From Glycomyces tritici (GTDB taxonomy: Bacteria > Actinomycetota > Actinomycetes > Mycobacteriales > Micromonosporaceae), in NCBI RefSeq assembly GCF_030403505.1, contig NZ_JAUEMJ010000007.1, positions 259,632 through 323,631 on the forward strand: DNA of 64,000 nt. Reading direction: 5' to 3'. The notes below the pieces were generated by a model. It saw nothing but the letters and a program-made list of their open reading frames with translations. It ran no database searches and was not told the origin of the DNA. The position numbers were made by a program, and so were the translations under genes. Within the stretch, counting starts at the first letter, position 1. Each line of letters begins with the position of its first letter. Shown here piece after piece: positions 1 through 8,852 of this stretch.

Positions 1-29
1 CTGTTTGGTCCATCTCAAGGAGGAGAGTC

Positions 30-1712
30 ATGTCAGGTGTGTTCGGGCGTTCGCCCATCGGAGCCACCCGCCGCGGAGTCATCGGATTCTCGCTGGCCGC
101 GTCGAGCATGGCCGCGCTCGCGGCGTGCAGTGACGACGGCGGCAGCGACGAGATCGACGTCGAGGCGCAGTCCAAGGGCGCGATGGAGAATTTCGCCGCT
201 GACACCCAGTTCACGGCTACGGAGCCCTTCAACCTCTCGGTGCTCTGGACGGATTGGCCCGACCTTCCCATCACCGACAAGTGGGAGTTCTTCAAGGAGA
301 TCGAGAAGCGCACCAAGGTCACGATCGACGTCACGAACATCCCGTTCAGCGACGCGACCGAGAAGCGCAGTCTCCTGATCAGCGCCGGTGACGCCCCCAC
401 GGTGATCCCGCTGGTCTACACCGGTGAGGAGAACTCGTTCGTCTCCTCGGGCGCGATCCTGCCCATGAGCGACTACGTCGAGCACATGCCCAACTTCCAG
501 AAGTACGTGGAGGAGTGGGACCTCGCGGACATGATCGACAACCTCAAGCAGGCCGACGGCAAGTACTACATGCTGCCGGGCCTCCAGGAGGTGTCGGTGC
601 CCGTGTTCACCCTCGTCATCCGCAAGGACGTCTTCGAGACCGTCGCCGGCGGCATCCCCCAGACCTGGGACGAGATGCGCGAGGCCCTGGTCAAGATCAA
701 GGCCGAGTACCCCGACTCCAAGCCGCTCGCGGACGGCTTCGAGGGCGCCTCGATGCTCAACTACGCCGCGCACGCGTTCGGCGCGCAGGCCGGCTGGGGC
801 TTCGGCAGCGGCATGATCGACGACGGCTCCGGCAACCTGGTGTACACCGCCGCGACCGAGGGCTACAAGCAGATGGTCGAGTTCTTCCGCGGCCTCGTCG
901 AGGACGGCCTGCTCGACACCGACTCGATGACCGCGGCGAACGACGGCACCGGCGGCGGCAGCGTCACCGAGAAGGTCGCGGCCAACCTCGTGTTCGCGGC
1001 CTCCGGCTCGGCCGGCACCGCCATCGAGTTCGCGACGGCCCTCAACGAGACCGTGGGCGAGGGCAACTACGAGATCCTGCAGATCGCCCCTCCCGGCGGT
1101 CCTGCCGGCCAGATCTGCGAGCCGCGCAACTTCTGGAACGGCTTCATGCTGAACGCGGAGATCGCCGACTCCGAGAACTTCGTCGCGATTCTGCAGTTCC
1201 TCGACTGGTTGTACTACAACCAGGAGGCCCGCGAGCTGCTCCGCTGGGGCGTGCTCGACCAGACCTACACCAAGGACGCCTCCGGCAAGATCACCCTCAA
1301 GCCCGAGTTCCGCCTCGACGCCTACGGCATCAACCCCGGTGCGCCGACCGACATCCAGAAGGACCTCGGCTGGTCGAACGCGGTGTTCGCCGACTCGACC
1401 GAGTCCCGGGCGCTCAAGGAGTCCTACAACTCCCCGACCTTCGTGGAGTACATCGACTCCGTGCTCTCCACCCGCACGCCTCGCGACCCGAACCCGCCGG
1501 CCCCGCTCGACGAGATGGAGCTGGAGCAGGCCTCGCTCCAGGCCACCCCGCTGAAGGACACCGTGGACACCGCCACGCTGCAGTTCATCCTGGGCGACCG
1601 CGACATCGCCGAATGGGACGCCTACGTCGGCGAGCTCGAGGCCGCCGGTCTCCAGACCTACGTCGACCTCATCAACACCGCCCGCCAGCGCTTCGAGGAG
1701 GAGAACTCCTAG
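30..1712 (+). CDS. CUT1-type ABC transporter solute-binding lipoprotein
   Basis: Probable sugar-binding lipoprotein on the outer membrane face, capturing an oligosaccharide for the two permeases that follow. The 560-residue product begins with a twin-arginine-like stretch (RRGVIGF) and a lipobox ending in LAAC, with Cys33 as the likely lipidated residue. Length and the N-terminal pattern of the mature part fit the large LipO/YtcQ class of family 1 binding proteins. ATG at 30 is preceded by a strong Shine-Dalgarno run AAGGAGGAGA (17-26). It is the first gene of an apparent four-gene operon; only 29 bases lie upstream in the window, so its promoter and any regulator are not visible. Substrate is not deducible. 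Confidence 0.9.
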   Translation: MSGVFGRSPIGATRRGVIGFSLAASSMAALAACSDDGGSDEIDVEAQSKGAMENFAADTQFTATEPFNLSVLWTDWPDLPITDKWEFFKEIEKRTKVTIDVTNIPFSDATEKRSLLISAGDAPTVIPLVYTGEENSFVSSGAILPMSDYVEHMPNFQKYVEEWDLADMIDNLKQADGKYYMLPGLQEVSVPVFTLVIRKDVFETVAGGIPQTWDEMREALVKIKAEYPDSKPLADGFEGASMLNYAAHAFGAQAGWGFGSGMIDDGSGNLVYTAATEGYKQMVEFFRGLVEDGLLDTDSMTAANDGTGGGSVTEKVAANLVFAASGSAGTAIEFATALNETVGEGNYEILQIAPPGGPAGQICEPRNFWNGFMLNAEIADSENFVAILQFLDWLYYNQEARELLRWGVLDQTYTKDASGKITLKPEFRLDAYGINPGAPTDIQKDLGWSNAVFADSTESRALKESYNSPTFVEYIDSVLSTRTPRDPNPPAPLDEMELEQASLQATPLKDTVDTATLQFILGDRDIAEWDAYVGELEAAGLQTYVDLINTARQRFEEENS

Positions 1713-1801
1713 TCCGCCTGCCGGGGTGCGGCCGGTGAGCACGGCTTCGCCGAGCTCGCAGACCAGCCGCTCTACCCCGGTGCGGACGGGAGGGAGTGCC
1801 T

Positions 1802-2821
1802 ATGTCCCTCACTCAAGACGAGCAGTCCCCGCGGGCCGAGGCCCGCGGGGGCGCCGCGGCGCCCCCGGCGCCGCCGCGCCCGCCTGCGGCGAAGCCGAAG
1901 GCGCGACCCCGCAAGCGCAAGCTGAGCTGGAAGACCGCGTTCAAGCGCGACTGGCAGCTCTACACCATGGCGATCGTGCCGCTGATCTTCTTCGTGATCT
2001 TCAAGTACGGCCCCATGCTCGGCAACGTCATCGCGTTCCGGAGGTTCCGCCCCGGCGGCAGCATCTTCGGCGACGAATGGGTCGGCGTGCGCTACATCGA
2101 GATGTTCATCAACGACCCGTCGTTCTGGCACGTCTTCACGAACACGGTGATCCTGGGCGCTCTCACCATGGTGGTCTGCTTCCCGCTCCCGATCGTGCTG
2201 GCGCTCCTGCTGAACGAGGTGCGGCAGCAGTACTTCAAGAAGCTCGTGCAGTCGATCTCGTATCTGCCGCACTTCCTGTCGATCGTCATCATCGTCGGCA
2301 TGGTCATGCAGATCCTGTCGCTGGAGGGCACGGCGAACCAGATCGTCCGCGCCTTCGGCGCCGAGGAGATCCCGTTCCTGCAGCGCGCCGAGTGGTTCCG
2401 CTTCATCTACGTGGGCTCCGAAGTGTGGCAGACCATCGGCTGGGGCACGATCCTCTATCTGGCGGCGCTCACCTCGATCGACGACTCCCTGTACGAGGCG
2501 GCGAAGATCGACGGCGCGGGCCGGTGGCGGCAGACCTGGCACGTCACGCTGCCGGGCATCCGGCCGACGATGGTCACGTTGCTGATCCTCAACATCGGCA
2601 TGTTCCTCAACGTGGGCTTCGAGAAGGTCTTCCTGCTCTACAACCCGCTGACGTACGAGACGGCCGACGTCATCTCGACCTACCTCTACCGGGTCGGCCT
2701 GGTGTCGAACAACCTCAGTTACGCGACCGCCATCGGCCTGTTCCAGGCGCTGATCGGTCTCGTGATGGTGCTTTCCGCGAACCTGATCTCGCGGCGGACG
2801 ACGGGAACGAGCCTGTGGTGA
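1802..2821 (+). CDS. CUT1 ABC transporter permease (LplB-like)
   Basis: Inner-membrane permease, 339 residues, of the binding-protein-dependent transport family. After a proline/alanine-rich basic cytoplasmic head (about residues 1-45) come six predicted membrane segments. The cytoplasmic EAA loop reads EAAKIDGAGRWRQTWH, the contact site for the ATPase. I chose ATG 1802 over an in-frame GTG at 1796 because GGGAGGGAG (1788-1796) is correctly spaced for it. The stop codon overlaps the start of the next permease (GTGA), implying translational coupling. Resembles the LplB partner of LipO-type binding proteins. Confidence 0.9.
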   Translation: MSLTQDEQSPRAEARGGAAAPPAPPRPPAAKPKARPRKRKLSWKTAFKRDWQLYTMAIVPLIFFVIFKYGPMLGNVIAFRRFRPGGSIFGDEWVGVRYIEMFINDPSFWHVFTNTVILGALTMVVCFPLPIVLALLLNEVRQQYFKKLVQSISYLPHFLSIVIIVGMVMQILSLEGTANQIVRAFGAEEIPFLQRAEWFRFIYVGSEVWQTIGWGTILYLAALTSIDDSLYEAAKIDGAGRWRQTWHVTLPGIRPTMVTLLILNIGMFLNVGFEKVFLLYNPLTYETADVISTYLYRVGLVSNNLSYATAIGLFQALIGLVMVLSANLISRRTTGTSLW

Positions 2822-3741
2822 CCGATATTCGCACGCCCGACCTCGCGTCGGTGAAACCGCGGACGACGCATCGGACGAGGGGCGAGCGCGTCTTCGGCGC
2901 GTTCAACGCGACCTTCCTCATCCTGCTGTGCCTGGGGATGCTGTACCCGTTCATCACGGTGCTCGCGCAGTCGTTCAGCTCCTCCGGGGCGATCAAGGCC
3001 GGCCAGGTGAACTTCCTGCCTGTCGACTTCAATGTGGACACCTATGCGATCGTGATGTCGGACGGCATCTTCTGGCGCAACTACGGCAACACGGTGCTGT
3101 ACACGGTGGTCGGCACCATCATCGCGATGGTCCTGACCACGACCTACGCGTTCGTGCTGTCGAAGCCGCACCTGAAGGGCCGCAAGGTCCTCATCGGCAT
3201 TGCGGTGTTCACGATGTTCTTCAACGGCGGCCTTGTGCCGAACTACGTGCTGATCTCGGCGCTGGGCATGAAGAACACCATGTGGGCGCTGGTGCTCCCG
3301 GGCGCGATCTCGGTGTTCAACCTGCTGGTGATGAAGGCGTTCTTCGAGAACCTGCCGAAGGAGCTCGAGGAGGCCGCGCAGATCGACGGGCTCGGCTGGT
3401 ACGGCATCTTCGGCCGGATCGTGCTGCCGTTGTCGAAGGCCGTGATCGCCACGATGGTGCTGTTCTACTCGGTCGCGTTCTGGAACGACTGGTTCGCCGC
3501 GTTCCTGTACCTCGACAAGAGCGAGCTGTTCCCCATCACGCTGTACCTGCGCAACCTCATCGCGGGCGCTTCGACCACGGCGTCCGAAGGGGCGGCGGCC
3601 GCGGGCAGCACGACCGCGCAGGTCTCGGCGAACATCCAGGCGGTGACGATGATCCTCACCGTCATCCCGATCCTGACCATCTACCCCTTCGTCCAGCGGT
3701 ACTTCGTGTCGGGCGTCATGCTTGGATCGGTCAAGGGCTAG
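2818..3741 (+). CDS. CUT1 ABC transporter permease (YtcP-like)
   Basis: Second permease of the heterodimer, 307 residues, with an N-terminal membrane segment near residues 25-45 and the EAA loop EAAQIDGLGWYGIFGRIVLP. It ends in the VMLGSVKG-type tail common in YtcP-like proteins. GTG at 2818 overlaps the previous stop by four bases (GTGA). A longer in-frame open reading frame runs back to 1726, but that part is antisense-quality sequence overlapping the first permease, so it is not the start. No ATPase gene follows, so this pair must use an ATPase encoded elsewhere. Confidence 0.9.
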   Translation: MTDIRTPDLASVKPRTTHRTRGERVFGAFNATFLILLCLGMLYPFITVLAQSFSSSGAIKAGQVNFLPVDFNVDTYAIVMSDGIFWRNYGNTVLYTVVGTIIAMVLTTTYAFVLSKPHLKGRKVLIGIAVFTMFFNGGLVPNYVLISALGMKNTMWALVLPGAISVFNLLVMKAFFENLPKELEEAAQIDGLGWYGIFGRIVLPLSKAVIATMVLFYSVAFWNDWFAAFLYLDKSELFPITLYLRNLIAGASTTASEGAAAAGSTTAQVSANIQAVTMILTVIPILTIYPFVQRYFVSGVMLGSVKG

Positions 3742-3766
3742 TGAGCGCAAGGGAAGGGGCGGCAGC

Positions 3767-4456
3767 ATGAGCACGCAGCAGCAGGCGGACGAGATCGGAC
3801 CGGGAGTGCTCTCCCGGTTCACCGCCGCGGTCTACCGCTTCCTCGTCCTCGGGGTGTTCCTCGCGGTCGCGGGGGTGCCGACGCTGCTGATGTGGGTGCT
3901 GCTCGCCCCTGCCCCCGGCAATGTCATCTGGTTCGTCGCCGCGCTCCTGCCGCTGGCGCCCGCGTTCTCGGCGGCGCTCTACGCGCAGCGGGCGTGGGCG
4001 GACGAGCCGGACCTCAGCCCCGCGAAGCCGCTCTTCCGCGGCCTCAAGATGAACCTGCGGGACACGCTTGCCTGGTGGGCGCCGGTGCTCGCCCTCGCCA
4101 CGGTGCTCTCGGTGAACGTGCTGTTCGCCGGGCAGGTCGCCGGCGGCGGCATCCTGCGGCCGGTGTGCATCGTGCTCCTGGTGATGCTCGCCGTGTGGGC
4201 GGGGCACCTGCTCGTGGTGACCTCGTTCTTCTCGTTCCGCTTCCGCGACGTGCTGCGGGTGGCGGCGGCGGAGTTCTTCCTCTCCTGGAAGTCCTCCCTC
4301 GGCTTCCTCTCGCTGCTCATCGTGGCCACCGCCGCGGTGGTCGTGAGCTCCGAAGGACTGCTGCTCGTGCTCGGCTGGGCCTTCGCGGCCCTGATGTGGC
4401 TCGTGGTGCGACCGGTCGTCGCCGACATCACCAGGCGCTTCACCGCGCACGACTGA
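3767..4456 (+). CDS. DUF624 (YesL-like) membrane protein
   Basis: A 229-residue membrane protein with about five or six hydrophobic segments. Its N-terminal pattern, an aromatic FTAAVYRFLVLG helix followed by a proline-containing second helix, matches the DUF624/YesL family. In Bacillus and actinomycetes these are commonly encoded beside LplB/YtcP-type sugar transporters; their biochemical role is unknown. ATG 3767 has GGGAAGGGG at 3751-3759. It sits 25 bases after the second permease and is most likely the last gene of that operon. No hairpin terminator was found in the 16 bases before the convergent LysR gene. Confidence 0.8.
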   Translation: MSTQQQADEIGPGVLSRFTAAVYRFLVLGVFLAVAGVPTLLMWVLLAPAPGNVIWFVAALLPLAPAFSAALYAQRAWADEPDLSPAKPLFRGLKMNLRDTLAWWAPVLALATVLSVNVLFAGQVAGGGILRPVCIVLLVMLAVWAGHLLVVTSFFSFRFRDVLRVAAAEFFLSWKSSLGFLSLLIVATAAVVVSSEGLLLVLGWAFAALMWLVVRPVVADITRRFTAHD

Positions 4457-4472
4457 CCCTCTGAGACGACCC

Positions 4473-5357
4473 CTAGCCGCGCGGCTCCTTGACCAGTTCG
4501 AGGAGGTGCGCGGCGGGGGAGTCCGCGCGGTCCCGCCCCGACGACACCGCCGAGACCGTCCATTCGGGAGCGTCCTCCGCCGCGATCGGCAGGGCCCGCA
4601 ACCCGCTCGCCTGCGGCTTCGCGGCCACATGCCGCGGCACCACCGCGATGCCCAGCCCCCTGCACACCAGGTCCAGCAGTGTGTGGACGTCGTTGACCGA
4701 GCAGCGCACGCGCCGGTGCACGCCCCGCGCGGCGAACGCCTCGTCGTTCAGCGTCCGCACCCCCCACGCCGGCCCGAAGTCGATGAACGCCTCCTCCGCC
4801 AGCGCCTCCCAGCGCACGGAGGCGCGGGTCGCGAGCGGATGGTCCGGCGGCAGCAGCGCCAGCAGCGGCTCCCGGCCGATCTCCAGGCGCGGCAGGCCGC
4901 TCAGGTGCCGCTCCGTCGCGACGAACGCGACGTCGAGCTCACCGGCCCGCAGCAGTCCCAGCAGGTCGTGCGAACCGGACTGCACGAAGTGCGTCTCCAC
5001 CCGCGGGTGGCGCCGGTGGAAGCGGTCGAGCAGGGCCGCGATGTCGACCAGCCCGAGGCACTGCTCCGCGCCGATCCGCAGCGACCCGGCGAGGTCGCGG
5101 CTGGCCTTGACGACCGCGTCGCGCGCGCCCGCCGCCTGCTCCAGCATCGCCCTCGCGTACGGCAGCAGCGCGAACCCGGCCTCGGTCGGCTCGACCCGCC
5201 GGGTGGTCCGGATGAACAGGCTCGTGCCCAGCTCCTCCTCGAGCCCCCGGATCGCGGCCGACAGGCCCGACTGCGAGATGCCCGTCAGCTCGGCGGCGCG
5301 AGTGAAGTGCCTCTCATCCGCTAGCGCGACCAGGTACTCCATCTGCCGCAGTTCCAT
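4473..5357 (-). CDS. LysR-family transcriptional regulator
   Basis: A 294-residue LysR-type regulator. Residues 1-60 form the winged helix-turn-helix (YLVALADERHFTRAAELT followed by the SQSGLSAAIRGLEEELG recognition segment). The rest is the periplasmic-binding-protein-like effector domain. It is divergent from the aldo/keto reductase at 5484, the classic arrangement in which a LysR protein controls its neighbour. The effector is unknown. The shared upstream region carries an interrupted palindrome at 5390-5401. Confidence 0.93.
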   Translation of the reverse strand: MELRQMEYLVALADERHFTRAAELTGISQSGLSAAIRGLEEELGTSLFIRTTRRVEPTEAGFALLPYARAMLEQAAGARDAVVKASRDLAGSLRIGAEQCLGLVDIAALLDRFHRRHPRVETHFVQSGSHDLLGLLRAGELDVAFVATERHLSGLPRLEIGREPLLALLPPDHPLATRASVRWEALAEEAFIDFGPAWGVRTLNDEAFAARGVHRRVRCSVNDVHTLLDLVCRGLGIAVVPRHVAAKPQASGLRALPIAAEDAPEWTVSAVSSGRDRADSPAAHLLELVKEPRG

Positions 5358-5389
5358 GAACGATGCCCCGCGCTTCTCAATCCCATGAT

Positions 5390-5401
5390 CAACAGTTGTT
5401 G
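5390..5401. promoter_or_regulatory. Candidate LysR binding site
   Basis: CAACAGTTGTTG, with arms CAAC and GTTG separated by four bases, lies in the 126-base gap between the divergent LysR gene (start 5357) and the aldo/keto reductase (start 5484). LysR proteins bind interrupted inverted repeats in such gaps. The assignment is positional inference only. Confidence 0.4.
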
Positions 5402-5483
5402 GACTTCTAGATTACCGGTCCCTAGCATGAGCGGGGCGGGCCCGCCTCGGGCGCCGCGTTCCAGCTCCGGCGAGGAGAGACCG

Positions 5484-6416
5484 ATGAAGACCTTCACCAT
5501 GCCAGGCACCGACATCACCGCACCGAACGTGGTGCTCGGGCTGATGCGCATCCAGGACAAGACCGACGAGGAGGTGCGCACCCTCCTGAGCACCGCGATC
5601 GACGCGGGGATCACCTTCCTGGACCACGCCGACCTCTACGGCAGCGGCCGCCACGGCTGCGAGCGCCGCTTCGCCGAGGCCATGAAGCTGACCCCGGCCG
5701 AGCGCGAGCGCCTGGTCATCCAGACCAAGACCGGCATCATGCACCCCGGCCCGTACTTCGACTTCTCGTACGAGCACATCGTCGAGTCCGTCGACGAGTC
5801 GCTGGCCGCGCTGGACACCGACTACCTCGACATCCTGCTGCTGCACCGCCCGGACGCCCTCGTGGAGCCCGAGGAGGTCGCCCGCGCGTTCGACGACCTC
5901 GCCGCCGCCGGGAAGGTCCGCGCGTTCGGCGTCTCGAACCACACGGCCCGCCAGATGGACCTGCTGCGCAAGTACGTGAACCAGCCGCTCGTGGCGAACC
6001 AGGTGCAGCTCTCGATCACCCACGCGCCCTTGATCGCCCAGGGCGTGGCCGCGAACATGCAGGGCCTCGACCAGTCGGTGGCGCGCGACGACGGCATCGT
6101 CGACTACTGCCGCCTGCACGGCATCACGATCCAGGCGTGGTCGCCGTTCCAGGCCGGCTTCTTCGACGGCCCGTTCATCGGCTCGGAGCGCTACCCGGAG
6201 CTGAACGCCGTGATCGACCGGCTCGCCGCGAAGTACGACGTGCCGCCGATCGCGATCGCCGTCGCCTGGATCACCCGCCACCCGGCGCAGATGCAGGTCG
6301 TCATCGGGACCACCAACCCCGAGCGCGTGGCCGCCTCGGCCCTGGGCTCGGACATTCCGCTGACCCGCCCCGAATGGTACGAACTCGTGCGCGCGGCCGG
6401 GTACACCGTCCCGTAG
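5484..6416 (+). CDS. Aldo/keto reductase
   Basis: NADPH-dependent carbonyl reductase of the aldo/keto reductase fold, 310 residues. Visible family elements: GITFLDHADLYG with the catalytic Asp and Tyr, the Lys in VIQTKTG, and the active-site His in LLLHRPD. The C-terminal cofactor region includes VVIGTTNPERV. The sequence resembles the YdhF-type subgroup. ATG 5484 follows GAGGAGAGA (5472-5480); longer in-frame extensions upstream lack a ribosome site. It is divergent from the LysR regulator, its likely controller. Substrate unknown. Confidence 0.92.
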   Translation: MKTFTMPGTDITAPNVVLGLMRIQDKTDEEVRTLLSTAIDAGITFLDHADLYGSGRHGCERRFAEAMKLTPAERERLVIQTKTGIMHPGPYFDFSYEHIVESVDESLAALDTDYLDILLLHRPDALVEPEEVARAFDDLAAAGKVRAFGVSNHTARQMDLLRKYVNQPLVANQVQLSITHAPLIAQGVAANMQGLDQSVARDDGIVDYCRLHGITIQAWSPFQAGFFDGPFIGSERYPELNAVIDRLAAKYDVPPIAIAVAWITRHPAQMQVVIGTTNPERVAASALGSDIPLTRPEWYELVRAAGYTVP

Positions 6417-6448
6417 CATCCATTTAGGAATTGTGGCCGGTTTGTAGA

Positions 6449-6475
6449 CTGGGCGGGTTTCGGTGACCCGCCCAG
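6449..6475 (+). terminator. Hairpin between aldo/keto reductase and next gene
   Basis: A perfect ten-base stem, CTGGGCGGGT paired with ACCCGCCCAG around a TTCGGTG loop, starts 33 bases after the reductase stop. It ends 13 bases before the ATG of the next gene and abuts its ribosome site, so it may terminate the reductase transcript or shape the next leader. Confidence 0.5.
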
Positions 6476-6488
6476 GACAAGGACGCCA

Positions 6489-7406
6489 ATGACCGCACCA
6501 GTGCCCGGCCCGAGGGCGCTCGTAACGTACATCCGCACCGGCGGCCGCGAGGCCCGCATCGCCTACCGCGACCTGCCGGAGAAGGAGCGGTTCGCCTACC
6601 ACGCCCTGGTGCGCCGCGTGTTCGAGACCGCGCTCGCGCACCACTTCGGCAGGCACCCGTCCCGGGAGCAGGTGCTCGAACTGGTCGAGCGCGTCGGCGA
6701 CCGACACCCGCAGTACGCGGGCGGCGTCAGACGCGTCGTTCGCTCCACTGCAGAAGGAACCTCCAGCGGCGGCATGAGCGTGCGCCAGGTGCTCACCGCG
6801 CAGCACCTCGTCATCCGCGAGATCGCCAAGCTCCACCCGGCCTTCCTGGACCGGGCCGACGAGATCGTGGAGCCGACCGCCGAGTTCACCGGCACCGACC
6901 CGCACCACGCCGTGAAGGTGACGATCAACCTCGACGGGACGCTGCGCGAACTCGAACTCCTCCGCGGGGTCGAGCGCATCGGCGGCCGGACGCTCGGCAT
7001 GTGCCTCGTCCGCGCCTGGGTGGCGGCCGAGAAGCAGCGCTGGCGCCGCGCGAAGGAGCTCGGCCAGTACGACGACTTCCCCGAGATCGGATCGGGCAAG
7101 GGCAGGGGCGACGCCTATCGGCGCGAGGCGTACTCCACCGGCCGGCTCTGCCGCGCCACCGTGGACCGGTACGGCCGCCTGCGCGCCTTCACGTTCATGC
7201 GCACCGCCCTCTTCGACGACGGCCGCATGGCCCTCGCCGCCCAGATCCGCGAGGCGGTCAACGCGGCCCAGGCCCCTCTGCGGGTCTCACTCGGACTCCT
7301 CGGCGGCTACGGCCTCGACCACCTCGTCGAGGCGGGCTTCGCGGGAGGCCTTGACCAGGACGACGTCGCCGGGGGCGAGGAGTCCGCGGAGACGGCCAAC
7401 CGCTGA
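6489..7406 (+). CDS. Hypothetical protein with a YbaB-like C-terminal half
   Basis: A 305-residue protein I do not recognise as a whole. Residues about 141-185 ([17 protein letters not shown], then [19 protein letters not shown]) resemble the strand-strand-helix core of YbaB/EbfC nucleoid-associated proteins, which in actinomycetes often occur as divergent paralogues. The N-terminal 85 residues look like a helical DUF-type domain rich in Arg and Glu. ATG 6489 has only a weak AAGGA (6479-6483). Its last 120 bases overlap the 3' end of the convergent murF-like gene; codon use stays G/C-ending up to the overlap. The YbaB link is inference at moderate strength. Confidence 0.65.
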   Translation: MTAPVPGPRALVTYIRTGGREARIAYRDLPEKERFAYHALVRRVFETALAHHFGRHPSREQVLELVERVGDRHPQYAGGVRRVVRSTAEGTSSGGMSVRQVLTAQHLVIREIAKLHPAFLDRADEIVEPTAEFTGTDPHHAVKVTINLDGTLRELELLRGVERIGGRTLGMCLVRAWVAAEKQRWRRAKELGQYDDFPEIGSGKGRGDAYRREAYSTGRLCRATVDRYGRLRAFTFMRTALFDDGRMALAAQIREAVNAAQAPLRVSLGLLGGYGLDHLVEAGFAGGLDQDDVAGGEESAETANR

Positions 7407-8642
7407 TCCGTTGTCGCGCAAAGCGACAGCGCGTGCGCCCGCGCCTTCGGCGATCAGTCGCGCGGTCGCGCCGACCGCGATCACGATGTCGGCCCGTGCC
7501 GCGGCGTACCGTCCGATCGCGCGGTGCTCGCTCTCGCTCGCGTCGCCGAGTTCGGCCATGTCGCCGAGGACGGCGATGCGGCGCGACCCCTCGATCGCCG
7601 CGAGGGCGTCCAGGGCGGCGCGGGCCGAGTCCGGGTTGGCGTTGTAGGAGTCGTCGAGCAGCACGACCCCGCCGGGGAGGTCGCGCAGTTCCATGCGCCA
7701 CTTGGAGAGCGCGGCGCCGGCCAGCGCCTTCGCGGACGCCTCCAGCGCAATCCCGGCGGCGAGGCCCGCGGCCGCGGCGGCCGCCGCGTTGCACGCCTGG
7801 TGGGCGCCGACGAACGGCAGCGTGAGACGCGTTGCGGCGTCGGCGGTCTGGAGCGTGAACGTGGGCCGGCCGCGCCGGTCCAGCGTCAGGTCGAGGACCC
7901 GCACGTCGGCGTGCCCGGCCCGGCCGAACGTGAGGACCGGGCCGTCGGTGAGCGCCCGCATCGCGGCCACGGCCGGATCGTCGGCGTTGAGGACGGCGGT
8001 CCCGCCGGGCGCAAGGCCTTGCACGAGTTCGCCTTTGGCCTTCGCGATGGCGCCGCGCGTTCCGAAGTAGCTCAGATGCGCCTGGCCGACGTTGAGGACG
8101 ACGCCGATGTCCGGCGGCGCCAGCGCTGCGAGCGCGCCGATGTCGCCGACGCGGCGGGCGCCCATCTCCAGAGCGAGGCAGCGGGTGTCGGCGTCCACTC
8201 GGAGCATGGTGATCGGCACGCCGAGCTCGTTGTTCATCGAGCCGACCGTGGCGACCGTGGGCGCGGCGCCCGACAAGACGGCCCCGACCAGGTCCTTGGT
8301 GCTGGTCTTGCCCTGGGAGCCGGTGACGCCGACGACGACCAGCCTGCTGCGCAGCCGCGCCACGACGTGCGCGGCGAGCGCCTGCAGGGCCGCCTGCGCG
8401 TCCGCGACGACGACCGTGGGCAGCGCCGTGGGCCGCGAGCCGAGCACCGCGACCGCACCGGCCTCGCCGGCCTGACCGGCGAAGTCGTGGCCGTCCACGT
8501 GCTCGCCGTCGAACGCGACGAAGAGCCCGCCGGGTTCGGCGAGGCGGCCGTCGAGCACGGCCGGGGCGGTCACCGTCACGTCCTCACCGGCGACGGTCCC
8601 GCCGGTGATCGCGGCGATCGCACTGAGGCGGAGCGCGATCAT
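7287..8642 (-). CDS. murF: MurF-like UDP-MurNAc-tripeptide:D-Ala-D-X ligase
   Basis: ATP-dependent ligase that adds the terminal dipeptide or depsipeptide to UDP-MurNAc-tripeptide. The 451-residue product has the Mur ligase order: N-terminal substrate domain (1-100), central ATPase with P-loop [12 protein letters not shown] (about 113-124), then [12 protein letters not shown] and the C-terminal domain with the DSYNANPDS motif typical of MurF. Divergent from vanHAX, it is probably the second MurF-type gene seen beside actinomycete glycopeptide-resistance clusters, specialised for D-Ala-D-Lac; that specialisation is inference. A housekeeping murF in the dcw cluster is expected elsewhere. ATG 8642 lies just downstream of the 15-base repeats at 8674-8719. 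Confidence 0.9.
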   Translation of the reverse strand: MIALRLSAIAAITGGTVAGEDVTVTAPAVLDGRLAEPGGLFVAFDGEHVDGHDFAGQAGEAGAVAVLGSRPTALPTVVVADAQAALQALAAHVVARLRSRLVVVGVTGSQGKTSTKDLVGAVLSGAAPTVATVGSMNNELGVPITMLRVDADTRCLALEMGARRVGDIGALAALAPPDIGVVLNVGQAHLSYFGTRGAIAKAKGELVQGLAPGGTAVLNADDPAVAAMRALTDGPVLTFGRAGHADVRVLDLTLDRRGRPTFTLQTADAATRLTLPFVGAHQACNAAAAAAAGLAAGIALEASAKALAGAALSKWRMELRDLPGGVVLLDDSYNANPDSARAALDALAAIEGSRRIAVLGDMAELGDASESEHRAIGRYAAARADIVIAVGATARLIAEGAGARAVALRDNGSAVGRLRGLLAPGDVVLVKASREARLDEVVEAVAAEESE

Positions 8643-8673
8643 GACCGCGCTCCGCTGCGTTCGGTTCCATGCA

Positions 8674-8719
8674 TCGGCACAGGTGTCATCCGCAGAGGTT
8701 TCATGCGCGCAGGTTTCAT
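8674..8719. repeat. Three imperfect 15-base tandem repeats upstream of murF
   Basis: Read on the minus strand, three consecutive units begin ATGAAACCTGCGCGC, ATGAAACCTCTGCGG and ATGACACCTGTGCCG. They lie 32-77 bases upstream of the murF start, in the divergent gap with vanH. Each unit carries an ATG in the same frame, but no gene is supported. Function unknown. Confidence 0.6.
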
Positions 8720-8765
8720 GGGGACAGTCAAGGCGGTCCGCCGTTGCACGGGCGTATGCGCTTTT

Positions 8766-8829
8766 CGATACGCCCGCGATACGCCCGGCCTATCGTCGGC
8801 ATATCGAAAACGCCATACGCTCCGACAAC
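8766..8829 (+). promoter_or_regulatory. Candidate VanR-controlled promoter of vanHAX
   Basis: The gap between murF and vanH contains two exact tandem copies of CGATACGCCCG (8766-8776, 8777-8787). CCTATCG and GGCATATCGAAAAC follow, ending near CCGACAAC (8822-8829). TATCG half-sites recur every 11 bases (8791, 8802), as expected for an OmpR-family regulator binding one DNA face. A near copy (34 of 43 positions) precedes the vanY-like gene at 13287-13329. No Shine-Dalgarno lies between this region and vanH. Confidence 0.6.
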
Positions 8830-8852
8830 GCTTCGCCCCGTTGACTGTGCGC

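Noticed and set aside
33..1742. Long minus-strand open frame opposite the first binding protein
   Set aside because: Antisense shadow typical of high-GC DNA; low-complexity Gly/Val/Glu/Arg product with no domain, while the plus strand has a clear lipoprotein.
1726..2817. N-terminal extension of the second permease into the first permease gene
   Set aside because: The extension is Arg/Pro-rich out-of-frame translation of the first permease; GTG 2818 with GTGA coupling is the natural start.
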